Assembly (NCBI RefSeq): GCF_030272615.1
Contig: NC_081411.1
Span: 832,366,160 to 832,430,159 of the forward strand
Reading direction: 5' to 3'
DNA from: Cryptomeria japonica
Lineage: Eukaryota; Streptophyta; Pinopsida; Cupressales; Cupressaceae
DNA: 64,000 nt
The notes beneath the pieces are model-generated. The model ran no database searches. It was not told the DNA's origin and saw only the letters and a list, made by a program, of their open reading frames with translations. How positions within the stretch are numbered: position 1 is the first letter of the stretch; each line of letters starts with the position of its first letter. Shown here piece after piece: positions 1-11,975 of this stretch. Both the position numbers and the translations under genes were made by a program.

Positions 1-151
1 GGTCATCAGTGAGAGTACCGGTAGGAACAACATATACATTTTCAACATAACTCCAGTGTTGAACACCCATACTTTTTATGAATATCTTCATCCTATCTTT
101 CCATATACCAAAGTTTTCCCTGTTGAACTTTGGACCTTCCCTCTTCATCAT
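1..151 (-). pseudogene. Ty1/copia Gag N-terminus, cut by window edge
   Basis: Reading leftward from ATG at 151 (a second ATG sits at 148) the frame gives about 50 residues containing FNRENFGIWKDRMKIFI, the typical opening of plant copia Gag (F-x-G/N-x-N-F/Y-x-x-W-K-x-K/R-M). It lies about 55 bp downstream of a primer-binding site and an LTR on the same strand, the expected place for gag. Only the start is inside the window, so intactness cannot be judged. Gag would form the cytoplasmic virus-like particle of the element. Confidence 0.7.
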
Positions 152-206
152 TTGGCTAGGATCTTTTCCTGAAGTGGTTAAGCTTACAACACAAAGGACC
201 TGGAGG

Positions 207-218
207 GCTCTGATACCA
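207..218 (-). other. Primer-binding site (initiator tRNA-Met type)
   Basis: The minus strand reads TGGTATCAGAGC, the standard copia primer site complementary to the 3' end of initiator tRNA-Met. It abuts the LTR at 221. Confidence 0.85.
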
Positions 219-220
219 AT

Positions 221-1850
221 TAATAACTCAATGATGAACCACTAGTACCAAACCGGTACTAAGAGGGGGGGGGGTGAATCAGTACAGACACAAATACAGT
301 TCAAAACCGGTTTGACAACAACCACTCTCAATGACTGATAAACAGAGATACCAGTAAAACAGAGTGCAACCGATAGCATCCAGAATAACTCAATCAATCA
401 TGAACCGGTCACTTACTAAGCTTTTCTCTTAGCTCAATACCACATTATCATAATATTCTCATGCATGAACTAGTAGAACTAACCATCAAATCTTCACAAC
501 AGTGAGTTCAATATGTTTTATAGACACGCATAAAACATAGAAACTTCATGTGCATAACAGATAAAACAAAGCATCACAAGACAAAAGAATTTCACATGAC
601 ACACATATTTTTCACGTGGAAACCCAACTAGGAAAAACCACTGTGGGGATGAATACCCACAAGCTTCTTTTTGAACTCTTTAGAAGTCTGCTCTGTTAGG
701 AGCCTTGTCTGGTTAAGAACATTACAATGGGTTCTGGTAGGAACCGATCCTATTAGGGATCACCCAGTTAAGGGTTAAACCCGGTAGGGTCACCTTGTTA
801 GAGGATTTTAAGAACTCAATAGCTGAAAGGATCTCCTAAGCTTTTCTAGCTTCTCAGAACTCATTAGCTTCGAGTTACCTGGTTAAGGGATTTACAGCAA
901 GCCGGTTAAGGCCACCCGATTTAAGGGATTTTGAATCAAGCTAGTTAAGGCTACCCTGTTAGGGGATTTTGCAACTATTGAAGTGGTTAGAGATCAATAG
1001 GTATTACAATGATTTGTTAACATTACTTAATACTAATACAAATCCATTTAGGCTCCTCTTCTCCTTCTGCACATACACTTTGTAGGTATCTCTTTTCTCC
1101 TATGGTCTGGCAAGAATCTTGTATCACTTTCGTTGGCTACACACTCACTACTTTTTGCCAACAACTTTAGAAAGAAACCTAACATTGACCTTATAGGGAA
1201 CATACAGGTCGGTAGCAAAAACCCTAAACCCTAAACCTGTTAGGTTGAGCAATTCAAACGGTTCGATCCTGACCGTTGAAACATACTGCATTGAATGCAC
1301 CAGTCTTGAGTCGATCTCAAGACATTCTCCATTGTCCATTATCCATTGTTTTCATGGTGGCTGATAACCCATCATGCGTTATCACTATTTGATAGACTTC
1401 GCACATTCCTGAGGTAGATAGGAATAGTCTTCTTCATGCAAGATCCTTCACGTGCACAGAGCTTACGTGGCAACACGATCTGTCCTCCATCATACTACTG
1501 ACTCATCACACAAAGATCACCGATTGAGTCACACAGACTTGAGATACTCCAACCGGAAACCCCGAAGTGGAAACTGCCTTACCAACCGATAGTCATACAG
1601 TGCTTCCATGTGCTGGTTCCCATAATTGCATGCCGGTTCACTTTGAACAAATGTGCCGCTTCACTTTGAACAAATGTGCTGCTTCACTTAGGCATATATC
1701 GGTTCACACATATGCCGGTATCTCTTTCTTCTCTTATCTCATGTGCCGATTCACACTCTATCTCATATTGACATCAATGACAACATACAATATCATTATG
1801 TCTTCATGCCAGTTTACATAAGGCTCATGCCGGTTCTCATAATGCCAACA
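221..1850 (-). repeat. Copia 5' LTR (minus strand)
   Basis: The right end is CCAACA (minus TGTTGG), the left end lies next to the primer site, and a G-run followed by gtgaatcag sits about 45 bp inside the left edge, as in the other copia LTRs of this window. Length about 1630 bp. It interrupts a gypsy integrase tail at 1851. The other half of the target duplication is outside the window, so the right flank gtaag cannot be confirmed as a duplication. No gene is seen inside. Confidence 0.75.
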
Positions 1851-2185
1851 GTAAGATCTTGAGGAAATTTGATCTAGGTAATGCATATGAAGTGGAGCTA
1901 CTAGATACATTGAACATATCACCTATATTCAACATTGCAGATCTTTATCAGTATCATGAAACTAGATCTTGTGATGACAATGAACTAGATTTGGAGAAGC
2001 ATTTCCCTAAGAAGAAACAAGATGAGATTGAATAAATTTTGGGTAGTAGAATTAGTAGGAGCATGCGTAGCAAACAATACAAAGAATATCTTGTGAAGTG
2101 GAGAAACCGAACAGTTGAAGATTCTTCTTGGATTTCTCAAGATGAGGTAGACCATATTGGTTTTCCTTTAGCCCCATCAAAGTGA
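1851..2185 (+). pseudogene. Gypsy chromovirus integrase C-terminus with chromodomain
   Basis: From 1853 one frame gives about 110 residues ending at TGA 2183-2185. The second half contains EYLVKWRNRTVEDSSWI, the chromodomain signature (Y-L-V-K-W, then E-x-S-W) found at the end of chromovirus integrases, where it directs insertion to marked chromatin. One in-frame TAA interrupts the stretch just before the chromodomain, at a position that reads as a former CAA. The upstream part of the polyprotein is missing because the copia LTR was inserted at 1851. Confidence 0.75.
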
Positions 2186-3099
2186 GGGACTCACTTTTTC
2201 ACTAACCCCAAATGTCTTATGTAGGAGCATCCTTGGTTCTTGGCAATCTTGCATTAACAAAAAATATTTCATTTTTCAGTTTTGTTCTTTGTTCACTTTA
2301 GTAGTTCAGTTTCTGAGATTTCACTAGATCCCTTTGCATTGATCGTATCTTGTACAGAGCTAGATTTGGATTGCATTCTATTTATTCTACCTTGTTCTTG
2401 AACTGCATCTTGTTTGGATCCCTTTCCGACAAGTTATCACTACGGGATTGGCTGGCAGTTTTTCTATTTTTGGACTTGTTTGAGCTTGACGACCAGTTGG
2501 CATTCTCGAGTCTTGTGGAGCAATTCCTTGATACGCGGAGCTGATGATCCCTTGTTTGATGATCTTCAATGCTTGGCTGACCTTCCTATTTCTCCGTGCT
2601 TCATGGTGATTTTTCCAGAGGATTTCATTTCATATTTTGGGGCCAACCTATTTGCACGCTTCATTTTCTCGCCTTGGGGAATGAGATTTTTCTTGTTCGA
2701 CCCAGATGTTTTCGGATACTATATATTGTTGTATATAATCTTAGTATGGTATTAGTTGATAGAAGGATCATTATATTGCCATTTAGATCCAATGAGTGAT
2801 TCTGGATTGATGCATATGGATGTAATTTTGTAATAAGGCAATTCGCCTATATGTAAGCCCGCATATTGCCGATAGTTATAATTGATTTAATATTATGATC
2901 CATGCCTGATATGGAATTATATCTCTCTCTCTCTCTCATTTGTTGCTTAGTGTTGTTTCATAATTTTTGCACTGTTCGGATTGTCCTCATTGAGGATCCT
3001 CCTCACCATGTCCACACCATTATGGAAATAGCTTCATCATACGTTACTCTGATATCCTTAAGCAATTTTTTCATTCACATAAATTGAGTGCAAAAAGAT
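2186..3099. other. Non-coding 3' flank of chromovirus fragment
   Basis: No supported gene. Probably the 3' untranslated region or LTR of the chromovirus, but I cannot fix LTR edges or a polypurine tract. A (TC)8 microsatellite lies at 2922-2937. Short open frames here overlap each other and have no recognisable domain. Confidence 0.4.
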
Positions 3100-3668
3100 A
3101 CTACTACAATGTATTATGCTTTTGTAGTAGATAGAGATACTGAATCCTGCTTCTTACTTATCCAAGAAGCTAGCCTGTCTTCCAAAAAAATGCACCTCCA
3201 CTTGTGCTTTTCCTGAAAAATCCTCTTTACTTCTTGATCATGTGATTGTTTCATATTAGCTTGAAATATTGCAACTAAATAAATGACCTACATAATATCT
3301 GGTTTGGAGGTGGTGAAATATAGTATTCCTTCAACCATAGATCTGCACTTCTTCTGATAAACTTTGGAGATCTATCATCTTGCTCAACTTACAACTAGCA
3401 ACCAATTTATAGTTCCCCATTTCAAACTTCTCTAACATCTCTTTGACATATTTGCCTTGAGAAATAAGAATTCCATTTTTTAATTGCATAACTTGTAAAC
3501 CAAGAAAGAATGATAGCTCATCAATAATTGACATTTGAAATTCCTTCGTCTCTTTTGCAAACTCCTTACATAAATCATCATTTCTTCCGAATATGATATC
3601 ATCAACATAAAAAACAACAATTAGTAGCTTGTTACCTTCAACCTTAAATTAAATATTATTGTCAGTAG
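3100..3668 (-). pseudogene. Copia reverse transcriptase / RNase H fragment
   Basis: Reading leftward from about 3650, the frame contains FYVDDIIFGRND, the copia RT catalytic block with both aspartates, followed by FFLGLQVMQLKNGILISQ and then KYVKEMLEKF, all conserved in copia RT. Further left, residues resembling the RNase H connection appear with stops, and part of the RNase H core seems deleted between about 3180 and 3220. Neither LTR nor gag of this element is visible, so it is a remnant. The R complex begins directly at 3669. Confidence 0.75.
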
Positions 3669-4159
3669 TGTAATGGCGTGATTTGGAAATTAGGGTTTCA
3701 CCAATTAAGATAATAAAACCACTAATCTCATCAAATCAACCATACAATAAAAGGGGAAGGAAATTCAATAGATCTAGCAACAATTTAATTAGGAAAAGGG
3801 CTCAGATGTCAATTAACTTTACCTATAGGATGTCTCCCCTTATGGAGTTGAAATTGGATGATAATCGTGAGGTTTAGGGTGAAATAATGGATCAATGAAG
3901 AAAATCAAAAGCAACAAAGAGTTATAGACATTAGCAAAGCCATAGGCAAGGATCTGAGCAGGAGAAGAGGATCATAACCTATTGATATAAATTTGAGCTG
4001 AATTATTGAGACCGTAGTGGTACATCACCTTGGTCTTGTAACTCTTGGATAAGAAAGTGGGATATTTTTCAGATCAGGAAGACACACAAGATCCACTATT
4101 AGAAGTTAGGGTAAAATTCTCGGGACCATGGTGGTAGGTTGTCCTAGTCCTCTGATAAG
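3669..4159 (-). repeat. Partial LTR of gypsy subfamily X (C-type LTR)
   Basis: Starts tgtaatgg and matches, over at least 160 bp, the start of the truncated LTR at 52168-52330 (shared gatttggaaattagggtttc). Toward the right it holds gaccatggtggt, similar to the A-type LTR interior. It is cut at about 4160, where a leader fragment of the R element begins. No gene. Confidence 0.55.
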
Positions 4160-4192
4160 AAATTAAGGTGTAAGATGTCAGGTTCACCAAAA
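4160..4192 (-). other. Orphan primer-site/leader fragment of R element
   Basis: These 33 bases match the sequence 11253-11285 that flanks the other R LTR (shared aaattaaggtgtaagatg and a TTTTGGTGAA-type primer-site start on the minus strand). A primer site on the outer side of the 3' LTR is not expected for a simple insertion. The priming tRNA is not identified. Confidence 0.55.
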
Positions 4193-5354
4193 TGTTATGG
4201 TAAAAAATTAGGGTTTCACCATTACATGTAGTAAAATTGTTAATTTTTTCTTAAGGACAAAACATTGGTGAAAGATGGGGATTTGATAGATCTAGATTCT
4301 GATCAGATTCTTGGTTTCCTAAGTGAAAAATTTTCTTTCCCTTAAATTGATTTTAATTAATTCAAGATGCTAAAATTAGGGTAAATGTGTGAAAATTGAA
4401 GCAATTATATATGAATAGTGAGCTACAGTAATCAAACAGAGCCACATGATTGGATCTGAGTAGTAGATAAAGGTTCAAATATGTTCTTAGAAACTTGGCC
4501 TAGATTGTCGGGATTGTGGTGGTGGTCACTATGATCCTCCAAACTTTTTTCCATCCAAAAGGGAACGTATTTGTCTCTACGAATCCCATCAATTCTTTGA
4601 AACACAACTTTGTACCTGTTCCTACACATTATAGAAAGGGAAAAATGGTTGGAAATAGGGGTTTTCCTTAGGTCAAACCCTAGTTTTAGAATTAAACATG
4701 AAATAGAATTGAAATGTAAATGAAGTACTGTAATGGAAATACTTTCCTTTTGAGGGAAAGGCTAAAAATATTTGAAACACCAATGATATACCTTTTAATG
4801 AAGTTTTGTTTGTCTGCACAAGGAATTAGGGTTTCATGTAGATTGTCTTCATAAAACTTAGAAGATGAATGCCACCTCCATTGCTTGAATCTTAAATTCA
4901 CTTCTGCTCAATGCTTGATAGAAAACTGATTGCTTTCTCACTTGAATGTAGATCTCAAATTTGATTGATGATGAATTCAAATTATGAATGTGTTATATCA
5001 AAATGAGAGGGGTAGACCTTTTATACTTGCTAGTCAAATAACAAATTAATTTTTTGACATGGGATCTAGGTTCCTACTTAGTTTGTGTTACCATTGTGAG
5101 GCCTCAAAATGGGCCCTTGTTGGGAGGACTATAGAATTGGGTGCCCTATTCCTTGAGGACCATGGCACTAGGCACCATGGTCCTAGACATCAGGGTTCCA
5201 GGATCAAGGGGAGAGAAATGCATATAGTGAAAATTTTAGTTTGGTGATAGGTGTGAGCAGAATCAGAGCTTTAATAAGGCCTTAGGGGACAAATACAAAA
5301 GTGAGGGCCCAAGTGAGGAAAAAATTGTAATGGAGTATAATTTAGTATGCTACA
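4193..5354 (-). repeat. R gypsy LTR-A (3' LTR of R)
   Basis: Edges are tgttatgg on the left and gctaca on the right (minus TGTAGC...ACA). Length 1162 bp. It aligns by eye along its length with LTR-B (11286-20915 minus insertions), including the stretch around 4841-4870 that is the uninterrupted form of the TRIM-1 target. On the right it is followed by a polypurine tract. No gene is seen inside. Confidence 0.75.
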
Positions 5355-6245
5355 TTTAGTCCCCACTTTAGCAAGAGTATGAGACTAAGTATACTCATAG
5401 TAAAGTACAAATGTTTGAATTGAAAAAATTTCATCAAGACATCAAAGAGACAAGACACACGAAGCCCTCAAGGGACTTTAGGATTTTACTACTTCAATAT
5501 CAAGATAAAAGGGACATCATAAGAAAGAGGAAAGAGAGAGAATAATGACTACTAGCCTAGTAAGGTTCACTTACTATGAGTCATGAAAAAGAAAAATACC
5601 AAATTACAAAGAAAAAGGCTTAGTTTGCAAAGTAACTTGATTATCAAGACATGTGATAGTGTGCGCATAAAGTGAAACATTGAGCAAAGTGTATTCCTCC
5701 ACATTAAAGCGATTGCATACACACTATAGAGAGAAATTCCTTTAAGGTAGAATGCATCCAAAAAAAAAACACGTTACCACAATGATATGCCCCCAGGAAA
5801 GGACAATTCAAAGGATAATGGTCACAAAACATAAAAATACATAAGGGATCCACTAACTCTAGGGTCCATATGCTCTTATGATATATAACGTATATCATGA
5901 ATATTTTTGTATTGAATTTACCTCACCCCCCAAAGGTAGTAGTACTGGAACCACAAGAACAATAAAAGAAGGGAACATGTGTCTTTTGAGTCAACATGGA
6001 AGAGACCAAAAGAGATCTCAACGCTTTGTATCGGTCCCAAGTAGACAACACAAGGGACAACAAATATAAGAATTGAGATACAAATAAAAGAATGCCACAA
6101 TAGATTCAACCTCTTTATTACCTTGCACCAATAGAGTGACAAGGGTCATCCAAAGAGAACCTAACACAACCTAAAAATACATCATGGGGGAAACACATCA
6201 CAAACAAGAAAGAGAGGAGAGAGAAAATCTATAGTATGAATGAAG
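5355..6245 (-). other. R element 3' internal region with polypurine tract
   Basis: 5355-5371 reads, on the minus strand, CTAAAGTGGGGACTAAA, a polypurine tract directly upstream of the 3' LTR. The same tract follows LTR-B at 20916-20932. The remaining 870 bp holds only short overlapping frames with no domain. An A-run lies at 5760-5769. I call no gene here. Confidence 0.55.
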
Positions 6246-6824
6246 CTAATCAAAAAAATAATCCACCTCCCAATCTTGTTGAACATTATTTTGGGAAGGT
6301 GGACAAGATACAAGAGGAGAAACTTCAAGCACGATAGATGGAGCTACTGCAAGTTCCAAACAAGGACCATGCTCTAATGATGAGTCACTTTGTTTGTAAC
6401 TAGGAGCTAGGATTAATGCTTTTGAAATTTGTTTAGATAAATCGTTGTCAACATCAACAAGCTCATACATATCATTAGATTCATTAGAATGAACATTGCT
6501 ATCATGAACAACATTATCATCCATTTCCTCATCAAGATCAATATAAATAGGATCTCTAATACGGATGGAACATGAACCATAATTTTTATTAAGCATTTTT
6601 AATCTTGATGATTTAGGTTGAACTTCCTCCCTAGGGTTAGGCGAAGGTTGGACAAATGGGACTAAGTCAAAATTTGGTGTCTTTGAGGAGGAAATGGGCT
6701 GAGAAGCAAGTTCACAAGCCTTAGCATGATGTCTCCATCGAAATTCTCTCACACAATAGTTTCTTTTAGTTTTAGCTGAGGGTTGTGAAGGTTTAGGATC
6801 AATGTGTAGTTTAAAAAATTGCAT
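6246..6824 (-). CDS. Unassigned acidic ORF between protease and 3' end of R
   Basis: A 192-residue frame, M at 6824. The same frame continues upstream to about 6900 with one in-frame TAG. Early residues are basic (CVREFRWRHHAKACE). The middle is acidic and polar (YIDLDEEMDDNVV). No zinc, protease, RT or integrase motif is visible. Position suggests it is the remains of the linker downstream of protease in the R polyprotein, separated from it by the E1 insertion. A captured host fragment is the alternative. No function is assigned. Confidence 0.35.
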   Translation of the reverse strand: MQFFKLHIDPKPSQPSAKTKRNYCVREFRWRHHAKACELASQPISSSKTPNFDLVPFVQPSPNPREEVQPKSSRLKMLNKNYGSCSIRIRDPIYIDLDEEMDDNVVHDSNVHSNESNDMYELVDVDNDLSKQISKALILAPSYKQSDSSLEHGPCLELAVAPSIVLEVSPLVSCPPSQNNVQQDWEVDYFFD

Positions 6825-7089
6825 ACCCCTTTGTAATTCAATCTATATCTTTTGTAACCACTTTGGTGTCCATTCCCCTAGCACTTGAGTAGGCTTATTT
6901 CAGCTCTTGCATCAGCCTTTTCTCTCTCAAGATGCTCAAGACACCTTTTAGCAACTATCCTTCAACTTCTATTTCATGTTAGCCACATGTCTCCATTGTC
7001 TCATGTCATTTTTGAGCATGATTCATTTGAACACTAGCATGCCGCACAGTTTTCCGCGCATCGTGCATTAGTCCCATGATATCTTAACA

Positions 7090-8046
7090 TTCGAATGTTG
7101 GTTCTAAGTGCACCTTTCCACTTATCATTTGCAAATGTTGGTAGAAACAACTCAGAATCTTCCAAATGGCTCACCAACCCTCTTTTCCCTCCTCTTCTCT
7201 CTTTCAAGTATATCTTTTGTCCCCATTCAAGCTCTCTTGGTTATTCAACCTCTCTAGCTTCTCCAAGCACTCTCTCTCGACTCTCACAAATTTCTCTTGC
7301 TCTCTTACTTACTTGCTATATCAATATCTAGTTTTCTACAACACTCTCAAGCTATCTCAAGCCCTCTCAATCTCTCATAATATCTCTTGAAACTCTCTTG
7401 GATTTCTCAAGCCTCTTTAGTAATATCTATCTATTTATCCTATCTTTGGGCATCTTGGGATTTATCACATCCCCTATCTATTTTATCATTTTATCATTCT
7501 AGCATTTATCTTTTATTCTATCAATCTATCTAGGTTGTCTGTGGAGGTGGAAACACCAAAATGGGGGTATGATTGAGGCAGACTGAAAAATAAAAGCCCC
7601 AACATTTTCCTTCTTGCTTGTGTGCAGGTTTATAATCATAGGAAGAAGATAATTTAGCTGGAGGCTTCATATCATGGACTAGTTGTGAGATTCCTTCTTT
7701 TCCCTCTTCTCAAGTCATTCTAATATTTCTCATTCTATGTTATTAGTCTATCTTGTTGTTTTTCTACATTCATTTAATATTATAATTATATCTACAACCC
7801 TTGTACAGTTTCTGTGTTCTATCTTTACTAGACAACAACGCGTCTTGCTAGTGTCCTAGCTCCGTGCAGTCAACCCGAGGACAGAGACTCAACAGAGTCG
7901 TCCAGGATTTTCATCTACGGTTTATTAGATTAGCTTTTCACTTTTATCCCCTAGCTCACCTTAACATCAGTTCGAGTGAGGTAGTGGCGAATCTATTTGT
8001 CCTCTAATATTCATCATCTTGGAGGTGAAAAATCCCCTCCTCTACA
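7090..8046 (-). repeat. Non-coding repeat E1 (inverted relative to E2)
   Basis: The right edge reads ctctaca at 8046 (minus TGTAGAGGAGGGG). The same sequence opens E2 at 52331 on the plus strand, and both copies share the block containing attttggtgtttccacctcc. E1 interrupts the R polyprotein between its proline-rich linker and the ORF at 6246-6824. The left limit is approximate. It looks like a solo LTR or short LTR-type element. I see no gene in it. 6825-7089 also holds nothing I can assign. Confidence 0.5.
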
Positions 8047-8906
8047 CAATGGGAATGCTTCTTTTCTTCCTTTAAAGGATGGGGAATGGGAGAAGGTCTA
8101 CTAGGTTGAAAAATAGGAGATGTCGGACACTTCCCTTTGTAAGATGTAGTAGGTGGGACTGCAACATATATAGGAGGAATATAAGGTGTAGGAAGGATAC
8201 CAAGTTCATCATGAGGAGGAGGAATAGGTGTAGGGTCTCTAGGCTTACTCAAGAATAAGATCATCTCAATTTTCTACCTTTGATAAGATAGAAAGAGAGC
8301 ATCACTTCGAGGCTTAAGGGGCTCAAATTGTTTAGGCTAAAAGTAATCAAGGGTGACATCTCCACACCTCACCATGGGTTGGTACATGCCAAGATTAATT
8401 ATTATGATAGTGCCATTATGATTAAATTTTAGACATTTATGAATGGTAGAAGGGATCACTTTCATGGAAGAGAGCCAAGGATGTCCCAACTTTACATGAA
8501 ATTTATTAGATGTAGGAATGATAGTGAAAATGACATCTAAGCGCTTAGTACCAACCTCAATGAGAAGAGTAATAGAACTAATAGTGGGGAAAGAGAAACC
8601 ATCATATGCCTTGACCACTACATCATATTTATCATATGTTACTTGATGAAATTGTAAAGCATAAAGATATTCTTCAGTGATTACATTCACTATACATGCT
8701 GGGTCAATGAGCACCCCTCGTGAGAGTTTGTCTTTGATCTTTGCAGTGACATATAATGGGCCATTAGGTGCATCAATAGTTTCAGTAGGATCAAAGGTAA
8801 TGCATAGGTCCTTAGGAGGTGTATTTTTATCAACAAGATTGACAAAATTATTAGAGTGAACACCAAGGTCATCGAGAGAAAATGCAAGAGGCTCAAAGTC
8901 AACCAT
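8047..8906 (-). pseudogene. R gypsy protease and proline-rich linker
   Basis: The frame 8906-8337 contains GVLIDPACIVNVI, a retropepsin-like active-site region in which the usual D-S/G-G triad has become D-P-A, and later HVKLGHPWL, matching the conserved L-G-R/H-P-W-L block of gypsy proteases. After a TAG near 8337 the same polyprotein continues to about 8047 as a proline-rich linker (PRDPTPIPPPHDELG). The altered active site and the stop make it non-functional. E1 truncates it, and no RT or RNase H follows. Confidence 0.65.
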
Positions 8907-8929
8907 AAGTAGAATGGGAAGGCAAAGGA

Positions 8930-10679
8930 TTAGTAAATATTTGGAGGTTTTTGATGAGGAGGAGATATGGATTTGTTTCCTTTGTCATTAAAACTAACTA
9001 CAAATATGGTATTGTTATCAATAAAATCTTGAATCCTACTCCTTAAGGTACAATACTTCTCAGTATCATGAACAAGTTGATGATGAAATTGGCAAAAAGG
9101 ATTTGGGATCATGATAGGGTGAGAAAGGTTTAGAGGTACCAATTTTTTGGATGGGAGGAAGTTTCAACACATTTTTATTTGTCAATTGTGTCATTATGCT
9201 ATGCAAAGACTCAGAAAGAGGAGTGAATTCTTTTCTAAATTATTTGGATAAAGGGGCCACATCTGATATCGTGGCTACCACTTGAGTATTGATGTTATCA
9301 TTGATCTTGATGCATCCCTTGTTTGGTTTAAACTTCACAAAATATTGTTGACCACTCTCATTCTTATCAATCCAATCCATTGAAGGAGATGATTCAAATT
9401 GACTCACATAAAGCTGATAATTATGAAGCACTGCACATAACTGCATAAAGGAAGTAAACTCAGAAAAGAGAAGCTTATCCCTAATGTATTTTTGTAAATT
9501 AGCAATAAAAATTCTTTGAACATCATGATCAGGCACAGGGTAAGCAATTTGAGAATACACATGTTTATCTCTACCAATAAAATCAATCACTTTTTTCTTA
9601 ACACCTTGTTAACAATGAATCAAATCAGTCAAAGTAGTTTTAGGACCAATATTATTGTGAAATTATTGAATGAAAGCATTAGATAATTGTTGAAATGATG
9701 TAATAGAATAAGGAGGCAACTTAAATAATACCATTGCAAAGCTTTATTCCTAAAGGTTCAAGTAAACAATTTAGCCATAAGTCTTTGATCATGAGAAAAG
9801 TTACTACACAAAGTTTGAAATGTTTTTACATGAGTCAAAGGATCACTTTTTACATTGTAAAGCTCCATTTGAAGCACTTCCATATGTTTAGGAGGGAAAA
9901 CATGGACAATGTAATTAGATTGTGGGCTTACTATATCAAATGTGGGCACATTAAACTTGGATTGGGTAATGAAAGCCAACTTTTGTTGTAAGGATGAGAT
10001 AATTTGGGCTAAATTATTGATGGTTGCTTCGATGGATGCATTGAAATTGGACATATTCGATTTAGATGGAGGAGTAACATTGTTGTTTGTAGGTTGAGGC
10101 TAAGAGTAAGGAGATGGAACACTATGATATGTAGGTATGGGAGATAATTGGGATACAATGGAAGACTCATAGAAAGATATTTAAATTAATTTTGATTATA
10201 AAGGTTTTCTCCTTGACTAACATGTGTAGGATTAACATTTTGTGTGGAAGTAGTCATGATAGAAGATGTAATTGTAGGCACACTGGGCAAGGATGTAGGC
10301 ATAGGAATATAATGATTGACTTGACTAGTGGTTTGAGTGTAATCAAGGACTTCGACACAACTTTTGATAGGCATGATATTAGTGTCAACAATATGAGAAA
10401 GGCCACACAACAAGTCAACACCAATTTTATCACTTTGTTTCATTCTTTTTAATCCTTCAATCAATGAGATTGTCTCACTTTTTGGGTATTGTTGACTCAT
10501 CCACTGTTGAAGATTTTTACATTCATTGTCAATCTTCTCCATTTGGTCAACAAAAACCCTAGTTAGTGATTCATCCACATCATGAGAATTATGGAAAGAA
10601 TGGGGATAAACAACATCATTTGTTGGGTTAGAGGAACCTCCAACATTCTCATGAAATAACTATCCAAATTAGGCTCCAT
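8930..10679 (-). pseudogene. R gypsy Gag
   Basis: The likely start is ATG at 10679. The capsid-like region is seen at 10054-9240 (SDPLTHVKTFQTLCSNF, then IDFIGRDKHVYSQIAYPVPD), characteristic of plant gypsy Gag. A knuckle-like segment at 9142-8930 has FCQFHHQLVHDTEKYCTLR, in which the expected final Cys is displaced. Several stops and frame changes occur, for example around 9757-9600. Gag would build the particle. It is followed by protease on the same strand. Confidence 0.65.
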
Positions 10680-11285
10680 ATTCTTAGTAACTAAACCTTG
10701 GGAAGTCTTAATTCTACAACTTCTTCTCATGGGAATATTGTAGGTAGGGCTAATGGTAGCAAAACTCATGCACAAAGGAGGGAAATTTGAAATTGAAATT
10801 GAAATATGATTAAACAATGCAAAATTTTGTAAAAGTGATTGATTAACCAATTAATTAAGAAATATAATTTGTGAATTTGAAAAATAAATTCCTCTAAATC
10901 ATAGCATAACATATCATAAAAATTAGATCTAAAAATAGATTTGAAAAATTATGCAACCCACAAGTAAATTTTAGAACTATAAATTAGGATTTTTGTGAAA
11001 TCAATAAAATTTATGTAATTCAATTGAAAATGAGATCTAGTAGTGAAAATTTGAATTTTAAATTGTATAAATAATCAGATCTGAAATAATTAATCCAAAT
11101 TAAGCAACTCACAAGTTTAATTTTAGAATTATAAATTAGGGTTTGTGTGAATTTAACCTCTAAATTTATGCAATTCAATTGAAAATTAAACTTGCAAATA
11201 TAAATTTGATTTTGAAAATGCATAAACACTCAAATTTGAGAACATAAATAAAAAATTAAGGTGTAAGATGTTGGGTTCAGCAAAA
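10680..11285 (-). other. R leader with tandem repeat and primer site
   Basis: AT-rich, non-coding 5' leader. Two to three imperfect copies of a roughly 150-bp unit occur between about 10915 and 11240 (compare acccacaagt near 10957 with actcacaagt near 11109). 11253-11285 holds the primer-site region next to LTR-B. No ORF with a domain. Confidence 0.5.
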
Positions 11286-11975
11286 TGTTATGGTAAAAAT
11301 TTAGGGTTTCACCATTACATGTAATAAAACCACTAGTTTTTGCTTAGGGGTAAAAATATTGGGAAAATATGGGGATTTGATAGATCGAGCCTTGATAGAT
11401 TTAGATTCTGATTAGATTCCTGGTTTCCTAAGTGAAAACTCTTATTTCCCTTAAATTGATTTGAATTAATTAGAGATGTTGAAATTAGGGTAAATGTGTG
11501 AAAATTGAAATAATTATATATGAACAACGAGTAACAATTGTCAAACGGAGCCACAAACCTATATCTAAGTAGTAGACGAAGGTTCAAATCTATTCCAAAA
11601 AAAATGACCTAGATTGTTGGTACCATGGTGGTGGTCACCATGGTCCTTTGAAATTTTTTTCTGTCCAAAAGGTAACCTATTCATCTCTGCGAATCCTATC
11701 GATCCTTCGAAACACAACTCTGTACTTGTTCCTGCACACAATAAAAAGGGGAAAATAGTTGGGAATAGGGGTTTGCCTTAGGTTAAACCCTAGTTTTGAA
11801 ATTAACCATGAAATATAATTGAAATGTAAATGAAGTACTGTAATGGAAAAACTTTCTTTTTAAGGGTAAGGCTGAAAATATCTGAAACACTAATGGTATA
11901 CCTTTTAATTAAGTTTTGTTTGTCTTCACAAGGAATTAGGGCTTCATGTAGACAGTCTTCATAAGTGTTGAGACA

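Noticed and set aside
1221-1237. Telomere-like CCCTAAA repeats (also GGGTTTAGGGTTTA near 13320 and 20038)
   Set aside because: Only two units each, located inside LTRs and, for copia-1, present in both LTRs. Coincidental, not interstitial telomere.
1567-1821. Plus-strand open frame of 84 codons
   Set aside because: Lies inside a copia LTR, is low complexity with repeated CRFTLN-type phrases from LTR sub-repeats, and has no domain.
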